A DNA stretch of 64,000 bases from positions 1-64,000 of the forward strand of contig JADHVL010000012.1 in NCBI GenBank assembly GCA_016784025.1, in the 5' to 3' direction. Position numbers and translations under genes: made by a program. Shown one piece after another: positions 54,821 through 63,161 of the stretch (positions within the stretch are counted from its first letter, which is position 1; each line of letters starts with the position of its first letter). This stretch comes from Fidelibacterota bacterium (GTDB lineage: Bacteria > Fidelibacterota > UBA8477 > JABMPR01). A model generated the notes under the pieces. It did no database searches. It was given only the letters and a program-made list of their open reading frames with translations, and had not been told where the DNA came from.

Positions 54821-55678
54821 CTATTTTGTGTTCCTGGGAAAGTCAAAGATAAGACTTAGTCCAACCAATCTAACTTTTTGAAATTCCAAGGTGCTATAGG
54901 GTAAATGCCCCTGATAATAGCTAAGTAATAGTTTCACTGGTGTTTGGGTCCTTCTCGCAAATTCAATTCCCGTGGCAATTCTTACATTGGGGACATATTT
55001 ATTGTGCTCATAAATCTTGACATCCATCCCAGCCACAAGGGCAAGTCCGGGCTGATTAGAAAGTGGGTGATGCCAATCTCCACCCAGTTGAAGCAGGAGA
55101 CGTTTTCGTACCGTATTGGGTGAAACATTGTATCCCGCAACTCCATAGAGATTCCACCCATCAAGTTTCTTATACAAGGTAAAATCGAGCTGCTCATAAT
55201 TTTGAGTTCGGAGTGTAGGGGTTACAACGAAGTTGCGGATGATATAGTCATCTCCCAGGTGTGAAGATTGGTGAAAGAGGCTTACCCGGTACAGTGAGAC
55301 GGAATTGTGCTGATAGTGAAAAACTGAGGATATGCGGTAATCTGCATTCTGAAGTCCTCCCATAAATGCCTCACCCACATCAACAATTGAAAACTGTGAA
55401 TAGATGGTAAATTCCATTCCCAGTTCCCATTGTCTGGTCTCTGATTGCACTGAACGGACAAACTGTTGATGCATGCTTAAAGAAATTGGGACATACATAA
55501 GTTGCTGGGTCTCCCCTGCAACCTCATAGCTCAAAACACTGATACTTTGTTGACCCGCTGCGGGATCCAGGTATCGAGATGGAAAGAAAGACCCCTGGGG
55601 CAACCAGTTTATCTGAAAACCTGAGAGGGAACCAGCGGACGCTATGCTTAAAAGGACAACTAGAACACGAATATGCAA
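54821..55678 (-). CDS. DUF1207-like outer-membrane protein
   Basis: 285 residues. Signal peptide (SAGSLSG), then alternating beta strands ending in aromatic residues. SLFHQSSHLGDDYIIRN is the signature segment of DUF1207-type proteins, and the C-terminus SLIFDFPRNTK resembles an outer-membrane strand. Inferred: a small beta-barrel. Followed by the transglutaminase lipoprotein, so the two may work together. Confidence 0.6.
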   Translation of the reverse strand: MHIRVLVVLLSIASAGSLSGFQINWLPQGSFFPSRYLDPAAGQQSISVLSYEVAGETQQLMYVPISLSMHQQFVRSVQSETRQWELGMEFTIYSQFSIVDVGEAFMGGLQNADYRISSVFHYQHNSVSLYRVSLFHQSSHLGDDYIIRNFVVTPTLRTQNYEQLDFTLYKKLDGWNLYGVAGYNVSPNTVRKRLLLQLGGDWHHPLSNQPGLALVAGMDVKIYEHNKYVPNVRIATGIEFARRTQTPVKLLLSYYQGHLPYSTLEFQKVRLVGLSLIFDFPRNTK

Positions 55679-55900
55679 AAATTTGTTCAGAATATCTCCC
55701 CGAGTATGAATTCCTTTTTTATAGGGTCTAACTTCATGAGAAAACTATTTTCAACCAAGGATTGAACAACCCTTAATTTTTATAGTTTGAATGAGTTGAT
55801 CTAGAACATGTGTATATATGATTAAATATATTATTATGTGCGTTAGGAAATTAATGCTTTTCAATTCTTTTAAAAAAATGATAGGAAGTGACTTTCAAAA

Positions 55901-56776
55901 TTGATTAAAGCAAAATTACATAATTATGTGATCATTCTCTTATCTCTGCTTACCATAGCGTTCCTGGTACTCTATTCTGCCCAGAGCTTGAGCTATTTGA
56001 ATACCCCTGTTGAAGAACGCTATCTGTTAAAAGACCTAGATAGTTTATATAGTCCCTCAGGTCTATATGGACATGGCGTTGGCTTCCTCGCGGCATTTTT
56101 TATGTTTTTACTATGGATGTATATCATTCGCAAGCGCTGGAATCGTCTACGGGGTATCGGACGTCTGAGCCAGTGGCTCAAATATCACATGTGGTTTGGG
56201 ATTGTGGCTCCTCTTCTGGCTGGATATCACGCTGCCTTCAAATTCGAGGGTCTTATTGGAGTGATGTATTGGGCTATGATAGCCGTCATGCTCAGCGGTA
56301 TTGTGGGGAGATATCTATATGGTCATATCCCTCGTCGCCGGGATGGCCATGAAATGAGTATGAAACAAATTAATACTGAGAAAGCTTCGAAACTGCGTTC
56401 CCTGCAGATGGAATTTGGAATATTACCTGAGGATATCAATAAGCTACAAGGCTTGACTCCTCAATTAAGTGGCGCTGGGACACTGGTATCACTTTATCAC
56501 CTTGCTGTGTTTGATATTAAACGTCGCTATCAACTCAATCAGATTCTCAAAGACTTTGAGGTTCGATACGGAGTGAGCAAGCAGAACCTGGTCTTCTTTA
56601 AAGCGACGGTAGAGAAGCAACTCATTATGAGTCAGCGAGTTATTGTACTTGATGCCGTGAGCAAAGTGTTTCACTGGTGGCATGTCATTCATAAGCCTTT
56701 CGCCTATGCGATCTTTATGGTTTTAATCCTGCATATTATTCTCACCCTAAGTTTTGGATTCACATGGATATTCTAA
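55901..56776 (+). CDS. Putative membrane cytochrome b-like electron-transfer subunit
   Basis: 291 residues from a TTG with AGGAAG upstream. Membrane segments near 8-28, 55-76, 93-113, 118-140 and 262-288. Histidines sit where heme ligands are expected: LKYHMWFGIVAPLLAGYHAA, GRYLYGHIPRR and FHWWHVIHKPFAYAIFMV with a following LILHI. A long cytosolic or periplasmic loop lies between. It is not a standard named family member to my eye, but resembles ferric-reductase or cytochrome b561-like cores that take electrons from quinol or NAD(P)H. Overlaps the ferredoxin/FAD gene by 13 bp. First gene of the electron-transfer cluster. Confidence 0.6.
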   Translation: MIKAKLHNYVIILLSLLTIAFLVLYSAQSLSYLNTPVEERYLLKDLDSLYSPSGLYGHGVGFLAAFFMFLLWMYIIRKRWNRLRGIGRLSQWLKYHMWFGIVAPLLAGYHAAFKFEGLIGVMYWAMIAVMLSGIVGRYLYGHIPRRRDGHEMSMKQINTEKASKLRSLQMEFGILPEDINKLQGLTPQLSGAGTLVSLYHLAVFDIKRRYQLNQILKDFEVRYGVSKQNLVFFKATVEKQLIMSQRVIVLDAVSKVFHWWHVIHKPFAYAIFMVLILHIILTLSFGFTWIF

Positions 56777-58077
56777 ACAACGAGTCAGTCTTATCCTGGT
56801 TATTGGGAGGTCTGCTCATTTTTGCTTTCACCGTGCCCTATCTCATCCGCTGGAAGCGCAAACAAAATCAGACAGTAGAAAAGCTGAATGAAGCCACACG
56901 AATTGGGGCGAACAAGGCCCTCATGCAGCACCCTATCATTGATTTATCCCGATGTATCGGTTGCGGTATTTGTACAAAAGTCTGCCCAGAAGGTGAAGTA
57001 CTTGGTCTGGTCGGCGGCAAAGCTGTTCTCATCAATGGGAGCAAATGTGTGGGACATGAAGTCTGCATGGAGAGCTGCCCGGTCGGTGGCATTGAAGTGG
57101 GTCTCGGAGATATATCCAGTAGAGAGGATATTCCTCAACTCAATCCAGAGCTTGAAAGTAACTTTGAGAACATTTATATCATTGGGGAGCTGGGTGGTCT
57201 GGCTTTAATAAGAAATGCTGTGAATCAGGGCGCCAGAGTGGCTAAATCCATCCAATCAAAACTGAATGGCTCAACCCCCTCTCAACCCGTCGTTGTGGTT
57301 GGTGCAGGACCTGCAGGGCTTTCATGCACTATTTCTCTCATGGAAATGGGACTACCCGTTGTTCTCCTTGACCAAAGTGAACCAGGTGGAACCATCCTTC
57401 AATACCCCAGAAGGAAACTGGTCATGGTACAACCCATAGAGATGCCAGGTTATGGTGAAATGGCTAATTCGGAATACTCAAAGGAAGAATTGCTTGAGAT
57501 ATGGGATTCCATATTTGAAAGTCATTCTCCTGATTTTCGGAGCGGTCACCAATTGCAGACCATCGAAAAAAATGACCATGGATATAGAATTACCACCAGT
57601 GCTGGTGAGCTTTCAACCGAATATGTTGTTCTCGCTTTAGGTCGACGAGGCACTCCCAGGAAACTTGAAGTCCCTGGAGAAGATTTAAGTAAGGTTGCTT
57701 ACAAATTGATGGATGCAGAAACTTATCAGAATAAACATATCCTGGTAGTGGGAGGTGGCGATTCTGCAGTTGAAGCAGCCGTGGGACTGGGTCAGCAAAC
57801 AGGCAATACAGTTACCCTTTCCTATCGCAAGAATGGTTTTGCCAGAATAAAGACCAGGAACGATGAGCAGGTTGCCAAAGCAGTCAAAAACGGATGGATT
57901 AATATCATGTATGAGTCCACCGTGGATTCAATACATGACCAGCATGTGATCATCAATCATATTGACCAAAAGAAGGAAGTTAGAAATGATTATGTATTCA
58001 TTTTTGCAGGAGGAATCCCACCTTTCAAACTGATGAATTCAATCGGCATCCAATTCGGAACCTCAACACTATCGTGA
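56764..58077 (+). CDS. Membrane-anchored ferredoxin/FAD-dependent oxidoreductase
   Basis: 437 residues. N-terminal helix (8-28), then a two-cluster ferredoxin: C64, C67, C70, C74 in CIGCGICTKVCP, and a second set C95-x2-H98-x2-C101-x3-C105, where His replaces the second Cys. A TrxR-like fold follows, with FAD-binding VVVVGAGPAGLSCTIS and NAD(P)-binding HILVVGGGDSAVEAAVGL but no redox CxxC. Known: proteins of this make-up transfer electrons between NAD(P)H and Fe-S or quinone partners. Inferred: it feeds or draws on the cytochrome b subunit overlapping it and the c-type cytochromes behind it. GTGA overlap with the next gene. Confidence 0.85.
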   Translation: MDILNNESVLSWLLGGLLIFAFTVPYLIRWKRKQNQTVEKLNEATRIGANKALMQHPIIDLSRCIGCGICTKVCPEGEVLGLVGGKAVLINGSKCVGHEVCMESCPVGGIEVGLGDISSREDIPQLNPELESNFENIYIIGELGGLALIRNAVNQGARVAKSIQSKLNGSTPSQPVVVVGAGPAGLSCTISLMEMGLPVVLLDQSEPGGTILQYPRRKLVMVQPIEMPGYGEMANSEYSKEELLEIWDSIFESHSPDFRSGHQLQTIEKNDHGYRITTSAGELSTEYVVLALGRRGTPRKLEVPGEDLSKVAYKLMDAETYQNKHILVVGGGDSAVEAAVGLGQQTGNTVTLSYRKNGFARIKTRNDEQVAKAVKNGWINIMYESTVDSIHDQHVIINHIDQKKEVRNDYVFIFAGGIPPFKLMNSIGIQFGTSTLS

Positions 58078-59711
58078 AATTGAAGCTTTCCACTCTCGGA
58101 TTATTTTTTCTCCTCATTTATCCTCTGACTCTGGAGGCTCAGTTGAGTCCTGGACCTTTGGCAGAAGCGCATGCCCATCTCTCCGGATTCACCAACTGTC
58201 TCACCTGTCATACCTGGGGTAGTAAAGATTTAAGTCCAAAATGCCTGGAATGTCACACACCCATTCAAACCAGGATTACTGATGAGCTTGGCTTTCATGG
58301 CAATCTGGAGGAAAAGGATTGTATTGCTTGTCATATTGATCACATGGACCGGAATTTTGAAATGATCCATTGGGAGCCTTCTCAAAAGGATTTCGATCAT
58401 GTCCTTACAGGCTATGAGCTTGAGGGTAAACACCTCAAACTGAATTGTAACGAATGTCATAGAAGTGAATTCATCATGTCTGAGGATATTCTGATTTATG
58501 CCAAGTCTCAAAAAACTAGTGATGTCCTCTCCTCCACATTCCTGGGTTTGGGATCTGATTGCGTCAATTGTCATGCTGATGTCCACGCCAGCGAATTCGT
58601 AGACCAGACCTGTGACGATTGCCACAGTGAAAATAACTGGGATGATGCCAGAGATAACTACGATCATGATTTTGACACCAATTTCCCTCTTCGTGGAGCT
58701 CATAAACAGCTCGAATGCGAAAAATGCCATACAGCATCGCAGGAAGTCATTGGTGAATTTCAGACTCAGCAATTTACAGGTTTGAAGTTTAATCTCTGTA
58801 CCAATTGCCATCAGGACCAGCACAAAGGCTCATTTGGCTCCAATTGCCTCAAATGTCATACTGAGAGCACCTTTAAACAGGAAGATCTGGCTGGAGCATT
58901 TAATCACCAGGTGACACGCTACCCTCTGGTTGGCAAACACGCCATCGTGGAGTGTGAATTGTGCCATACCAGTAAGGATCGATTTAATCTGGCTTCAAGC
59001 TTTGACCAGTGTTCTGACTGTCATGCAGATAACCATGAAGGCATCTTTCAGAAACCAGATCGTGATAATTCTTGTGATCAATGCCATAGTGTCCGGGGCT
59101 TCTTCCCTCCATTATTCGGGGTGATAGAACATCGGAATACTCGATTTGCCATCGACGGAGCACATCTTGCTCAACCTTGCAACTTTTGCCACGAGCAAGA
59201 TTTTGAACCTGTATATCGATGGGAGTCTTTAGCCTGTCAGTCTTGTCATACTACAGTTCATGGAGAACAGTTCACAGGATATCAACAGAATGGAAATTGG
59301 TGCGAAAGCTGTCATAAGACGTCTGACTGGGCTGATTTGTCCTTCGATCATAACTCTACCCTTTTTCCGCTCACCGGGAAACACGATGATCTGGATTGTT
59401 CTGCATGTCACGTTAGCAATGTAGAAATTACCGCGTATGAGGATACTAACTCCAGCTGCAACGACTGCCACAGTGATGTCCATTCGAAGCAGTTTGAGAA
59501 TCAACTTTGTGAGGATTGTCATTCTACTCAGAACTGGCAAATTCCAGAATTCGATCATTTTAGTCTGACGGAGTTCCCGCTGGATGGTCAACACCAGGAT
59601 CTGGCCTGTGGCCAATGTCATAAGTTTGAGTCACAGCTGAACAACATTCGCTTTAAACCCATTCCACATAAGTGTCAGGATTGTCACAGCTTTGGGGATT
59701 TCAAGCGATGA
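58074..59711 (+). CDS. 20-heme c-type cytochrome
   Basis: 545 residues from GTG (GTGA overlap). Signal peptide (about 1-22). 20 CxxCH motifs are spread over the whole protein, with the repeating context N-x-C-x2-C-H-x-D-x-H and F-D-H...(F/Y)-P-L-x-G-x-H-x3-L-x-C-x2-C-H. No other catalytic domain. Periplasmic or surface electron wire. ATGA overlap with the next cytochrome gene (59708). Confidence 0.93.
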   Translation: MKLKLSTLGLFFLLIYPLTLEAQLSPGPLAEAHAHLSGFTNCLTCHTWGSKDLSPKCLECHTPIQTRITDELGFHGNLEEKDCIACHIDHMDRNFEMIHWEPSQKDFDHVLTGYELEGKHLKLNCNECHRSEFIMSEDILIYAKSQKTSDVLSSTFLGLGSDCVNCHADVHASEFVDQTCDDCHSENNWDDARDNYDHDFDTNFPLRGAHKQLECEKCHTASQEVIGEFQTQQFTGLKFNLCTNCHQDQHKGSFGSNCLKCHTESTFKQEDLAGAFNHQVTRYPLVGKHAIVECELCHTSKDRFNLASSFDQCSDCHADNHEGIFQKPDRDNSCDQCHSVRGFFPPLFGVIEHRNTRFAIDGAHLAQPCNFCHEQDFEPVYRWESLACQSCHTTVHGEQFTGYQQNGNWCESCHKTSDWADLSFDHNSTLFPLTGKHDDLDCSACHVSNVEITAYEDTNSSCNDCHSDVHSKQFENQLCEDCHSTQNWQIPEFDHFSLTEFPLDGQHQDLACGQCHKFESQLNNIRFKPIPHKCQDCHSFGDFKR

Positions 59712-62353
59712 GACATCTAATAATTCCCCTCCTCTGTCTGTTAGGTAGTTTTGGCATTGCCCAGGATAATGAGGGTATAGAAACAGATTTAACTTGTGAT
59801 GTTTGCCATACTGGTGGGGATTGGACATCAGAAACTGGTGAGAATTTTGATCATATCATGACAGGCTATGAGTTAACAGGAACCCACGCAGAAATCGATT
59901 GTGGAAGATGCCATACGGGCTCAACACCGGCTGAGAAGCACAATTTTGGAGAGGTATCCTCAGATTGTGTGACCTGCCATGAGGATATCCACAATGATCA
60001 ATGGGGACAGGATTGTGAACGCTGCCATTCTCCTGATACCTGGACTCTCTCGACTCAACAACAAAACCATGATCTTACGAATTTTCCCCTCCAGGGACCG
60101 CATCGAAGTTTAAGCTGTGAAAGTTGTCATCTTAGCAATCCTGGTTCAGGAGTCACTTTACCACTGGATTGTGCTGGTTGTCATTCCGCAGACTATAACG
60201 AAAGCGACAATCCATCTCATCAAATTCTGAACTTGGGGAACAATTGTGAGTCCTGTCATGCTCCACAGAGCAATAGCTGGACAAATTCAACCTTCAATCA
60301 CAATGATACGGGCTACTATTTACTGGGAATGCACAACACAGCGACCTGTTCGAGTTGCCATACCCAAAGTGCAGATAACACATCCCAGGAATGTGTGGAT
60401 TGCCATGTAAATGATTTTAATGCTACCACCCAACCTCCACACCTGGCAGAAGGGTTTCCGCTGGATTGCCATACCTGTCATGACAGTTTTACCTGGAACT
60501 CCAGCTTCCTGCATGAACAAACAGGTTTTCTGCTGCAGGGAGCCCACGAGACAACACTTTGTTTGGATTGCCATACCGATCAGAATTTTGATAATACATC
60601 TGAGACATGTCAAGGTTGCCATCAGGCTGATTGGCACGCCACTGAAGTGCCTCCCCATGAGGATGCCGAATTTGGCGAGACCTGTGAAGATTGCCACACC
60701 GAAGTAGCCTGGCTACCCAGTTTATGGGATCATGATACGGACTCTGAGTATCCTCTTACAGGTGCTCACATTGGACCAAGTTGTGAGACCTGTCATACGG
60801 TGGCCCCTTACTCAGCACAACCCTCTGAATGTGTAGATTGTCACCAATCAGATTACGATGAATCGCTTGAGCCTAATCATGTAACTAGCGGTATGCCAAT
60901 GACTTGTGAAGTATGTCATACGACTGAGAATTGGATTTCAGAAGAAATTGATCATACCCAGACTGCCTTTCCTTTACAAGGAGCACATACTGAAATTGAA
61001 TGTATGACATGCCATGCAGTTGGATATAATTTACCCACGGATTGCCAGGGTTGTCACCTCCCTGATTATACCTCAACAACCAATAGTCCCAGTCCTGATC
61101 ATACCCAATATGGCTTTAGTCAGGACTGTTTAATTTGCCATAGTCAGGTGAGCTGGAAACCTTCATCATTTGACCATGGTGCCGATCTAACAGGTTTTGC
61201 CATACAGGGTGCTCATCTCACTCTCCTCCCGGATAATTGTTTTGCCTGTCATGAGACAGCACAATGGACGGGACTCTCTGGGGATTGTTTCGCCTGTCAT
61301 CAGAGCAATTTCGAGAACACCAGCGATCCGGATCATGATGCCAATGGGTTTCCACAGAATCTTTGTGAGACCTGCCACTCCCAGGAGGTATGGGAGCCCG
61401 CCATCTTTGACCATGCAGCCACATCAATTAGCTGTGTGACCTGCCATATGGTTCAATACACAGGCACTACCGATCCACCCCACGGTGAGCTATCCTTCCC
61501 TACGGACTGTGCCAACTGCCATACCAGTACAGCCTGGAATCCCAGTACTTTTGCTCATGACATTGAAACGACAGGCTTTCTCACAGATGGGGCTCACCTG
61601 AATATCAATTGCAGTAGCTGCCATGAGACCTGGGAACCACCTGCTGAGATCAGAACCTGTGCATCTGCATCTTGCCATCAAGATAATTATTCAACCTCGA
61701 TCAATCCTCCACATGAAACCATGGGTTTTTCTCAGAATTGCACGGATTGTCATACCACTACAACCTGGTCCCCCTCGCAGTTCCTGCACAATGAGCTAAA
61801 TACAGGATATCCTCTGGAAGGCGCCCACACAAATGTTGTATGTCAGAATTGTCACTCACCCTGGCAAATCCTTCCCGAACCAAGAACCTGCGCCGATGGA
61901 AGTTGTCACTTGCCGGATTACAATTCAGCTACAGATCCTCCTCATGCCTCTGCATCCTTTCCCCTGGATTGCGAATCATGTCATTCCATGACGGCCTGGG
62001 AGCCCTCAACCTTTGATCATGACGGACAATCTTTTCCCATTTATAGTGGCCAACATCGCAATGAATGGAACGATTGTTCGCAATGCCATGTGGATGCCAA
62101 TGATTTTGCCGTTTTCACTTGTTTCGGTGGGGGTTGTCATAACGTAACCGAAATGAATAATGAACACTGTGAGGGTGCTGATTGTGAGAGCTGCAATGGC
62201 CATACGTATCCAGTGACAGGGGTTTCTCCCGTTGACTGCCTGACCTGCCATCCCAATGGGGATGAAGATGATTGCGAAGGTGATCTCCTGAATTTCTTCA
62301 AGATGAGAACGCTGCCACAACCAACTGATAAGAAATCTAATGAAACACAATAG
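59708..62353 (+). CDS. Giant cytochrome with 30 CxxCH and 3 Cx4CH motifs
   Basis: 881 residues from the ATG at 59708 (ATGA overlap; an upstream GTG reading is rejected), signal peptide about 1-18 (FGIAQ). 30 CxxCH plus 3 Cx4CH (CASASCH, CADGSCH, CFGGGCH). After a six-heme head the middle is a tandem array of about 75-residue modules with three motifs each, pattern C-x2-C-H...W-x-P-S-x-F-D-H...G-F-x-L-x-G-A-H...C-x2-C-H...C-x2-C-H-x2-D-Y. One module (around CETCHSQEVWEPAIFDH) has lost the G-A-H/heme segment. The tail with FPIYSGQHR and EHCEGADCE matches the next gene. Surface-exposed multiheme conduit; c-heme attachment predicted from motifs only. Confidence 0.95.
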   Translation: MRHLIIPLLCLLGSFGIAQDNEGIETDLTCDVCHTGGDWTSETGENFDHIMTGYELTGTHAEIDCGRCHTGSTPAEKHNFGEVSSDCVTCHEDIHNDQWGQDCERCHSPDTWTLSTQQQNHDLTNFPLQGPHRSLSCESCHLSNPGSGVTLPLDCAGCHSADYNESDNPSHQILNLGNNCESCHAPQSNSWTNSTFNHNDTGYYLLGMHNTATCSSCHTQSADNTSQECVDCHVNDFNATTQPPHLAEGFPLDCHTCHDSFTWNSSFLHEQTGFLLQGAHETTLCLDCHTDQNFDNTSETCQGCHQADWHATEVPPHEDAEFGETCEDCHTEVAWLPSLWDHDTDSEYPLTGAHIGPSCETCHTVAPYSAQPSECVDCHQSDYDESLEPNHVTSGMPMTCEVCHTTENWISEEIDHTQTAFPLQGAHTEIECMTCHAVGYNLPTDCQGCHLPDYTSTTNSPSPDHTQYGFSQDCLICHSQVSWKPSSFDHGADLTGFAIQGAHLTLLPDNCFACHETAQWTGLSGDCFACHQSNFENTSDPDHDANGFPQNLCETCHSQEVWEPAIFDHAATSISCVTCHMVQYTGTTDPPHGELSFPTDCANCHTSTAWNPSTFAHDIETTGFLTDGAHLNINCSSCHETWEPPAEIRTCASASCHQDNYSTSINPPHETMGFSQNCTDCHTTTTWSPSQFLHNELNTGYPLEGAHTNVVCQNCHSPWQILPEPRTCADGSCHLPDYNSATDPPHASASFPLDCESCHSMTAWEPSTFDHDGQSFPIYSGQHRNEWNDCSQCHVDANDFAVFTCFGGGCHNVTEMNNEHCEGADCESCNGHTYPVTGVSPVDCLTCHPNGDEDDCEGDLLNFFKMRTLPQPTDKKSNETQ

Positions 62354-63161
62354 ATTCATACTTCTTCTCGCTCTGCTCCCCTTGCTTGCTCACTCACAAA
62401 TGGTGGAGGACCGCTCCTGTCTGGATTGTCACCTCTCAGGATCCTGGTTTCCCCTTTCTGAGACACCCAGTTTCGATCACAATCAGGCCACAGATTTCAG
62501 GCTGCTCTTCAAACACGCCGATCTGGCTTGCTCCCAATGTCATTCAGGAGAAACCATCGATGAATTCCATAACTTCTCCACCAAGGGTTTGGAATGTGTG
62601 AATTGCCATCAGGATATCCACCAGAATTATTGGGGCAATGATTGCGAGACTTGCCATAGCCCTCAGAACTGGGATCCCACCATGGCCTATCGTCGGCACA
62701 ATGAGACCCTGTTCCCACTTGTAGCAGCCCACCAGTCCCAGAATTGTTATTTGTGTCATACGACCCCGGGAATGATGCCCTCTTTGGATTGTCAGGATTG
62801 TCATGAGTCGGATTTCAGTCTAGAAATATCAGCTCATGTTGATCTTTCTCCCCGGACAGATTGTTCAACCTGCCATGCACCTACGCGCTGGGATCAAATA
62901 CTGGCCATCAACCATGACGTCTTCTTCCCCATCTATAGTGGACAGCATCGAGGTGAGTGGGATGCCTGTTCAGATTGTCATGAGCAGTCCGGTGAATATC
63001 AAGTGTTTACTTGTTTTGGATCTGGTTGTCACGATGAGAGCGATATGAATGATGAGCACTGTGAAGGTAATGATTGTGAGCAACGTAATGGTTTAACCTA
63101 CCCACGCAGCGGAGTGGAATCAATGGACTGTTTCTTCTGTCACCCCAGGGGTAATGAATAA
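62340..63161 (+). CDS. Small multiheme cytochrome, head-and-tail paralog of the giant cytochrome
   Basis: 273 residues, signal peptide about 1-20 (LLAHSQ). 9 CxxCH and 1 Cx4CH (CFGSGCH). The first six hemes align with the head of the 881-residue protein (CVNCHQDIHQNYWGNDCETC against CVTCHEDIHNDQWGQDCERC), and the end FPIYSGQHRGEWDACSDCHE, HCEGNDCEQRNG aligns with its tail. It is the same protein without the middle modules. Overlaps its neighbour by 14 bp upstream; the next gene begins within its last codons. Confidence 0.93.
   Translation: MKHNRFILLLALLPLLAHSQMVEDRSCLDCHLSGSWFPLSETPSFDHNQATDFRLLFKHADLACSQCHSGETIDEFHNFSTKGLECVNCHQDIHQNYWGNDCETCHSPQNWDPTMAYRRHNETLFPLVAAHQSQNCYLCHTTPGMMPSLDCQDCHESDFSLEISAHVDLSPRTDCSTCHAPTRWDQILAINHDVFFPIYSGQHRGEWDACSDCHEQSGEYQVFTCFGSGCHDESDMNDEHCEGNDCEQRNGLTYPRSGVESMDCFFCHPRGNE

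Noticed and set aside
58230-58823. A 197-codon minus-strand open frame inside the 20-heme cytochrome gene.
   Set aside because: It is an antisense shadow created by the frequent TGC/CAT codons of heme motifs. It has no promoter, ribosome binding site or family resemblance.
59672-59707. Upstream GTG start for the giant cytochrome (12 extra residues).
   Set aside because: The ATG at 59708 overlaps the preceding stop as ATGA and begins a proper signal peptide; the upstream part is cytochrome 1 read in another frame.
58074-63161. Regular spacing of CxxCH-coding DNA, which could be mistaken for a CRISPR-like repeat array.
   Set aside because: The repeats are protein-level modules with variable codons and no constant DNA repeat; no CRISPR array or cas gene is present.
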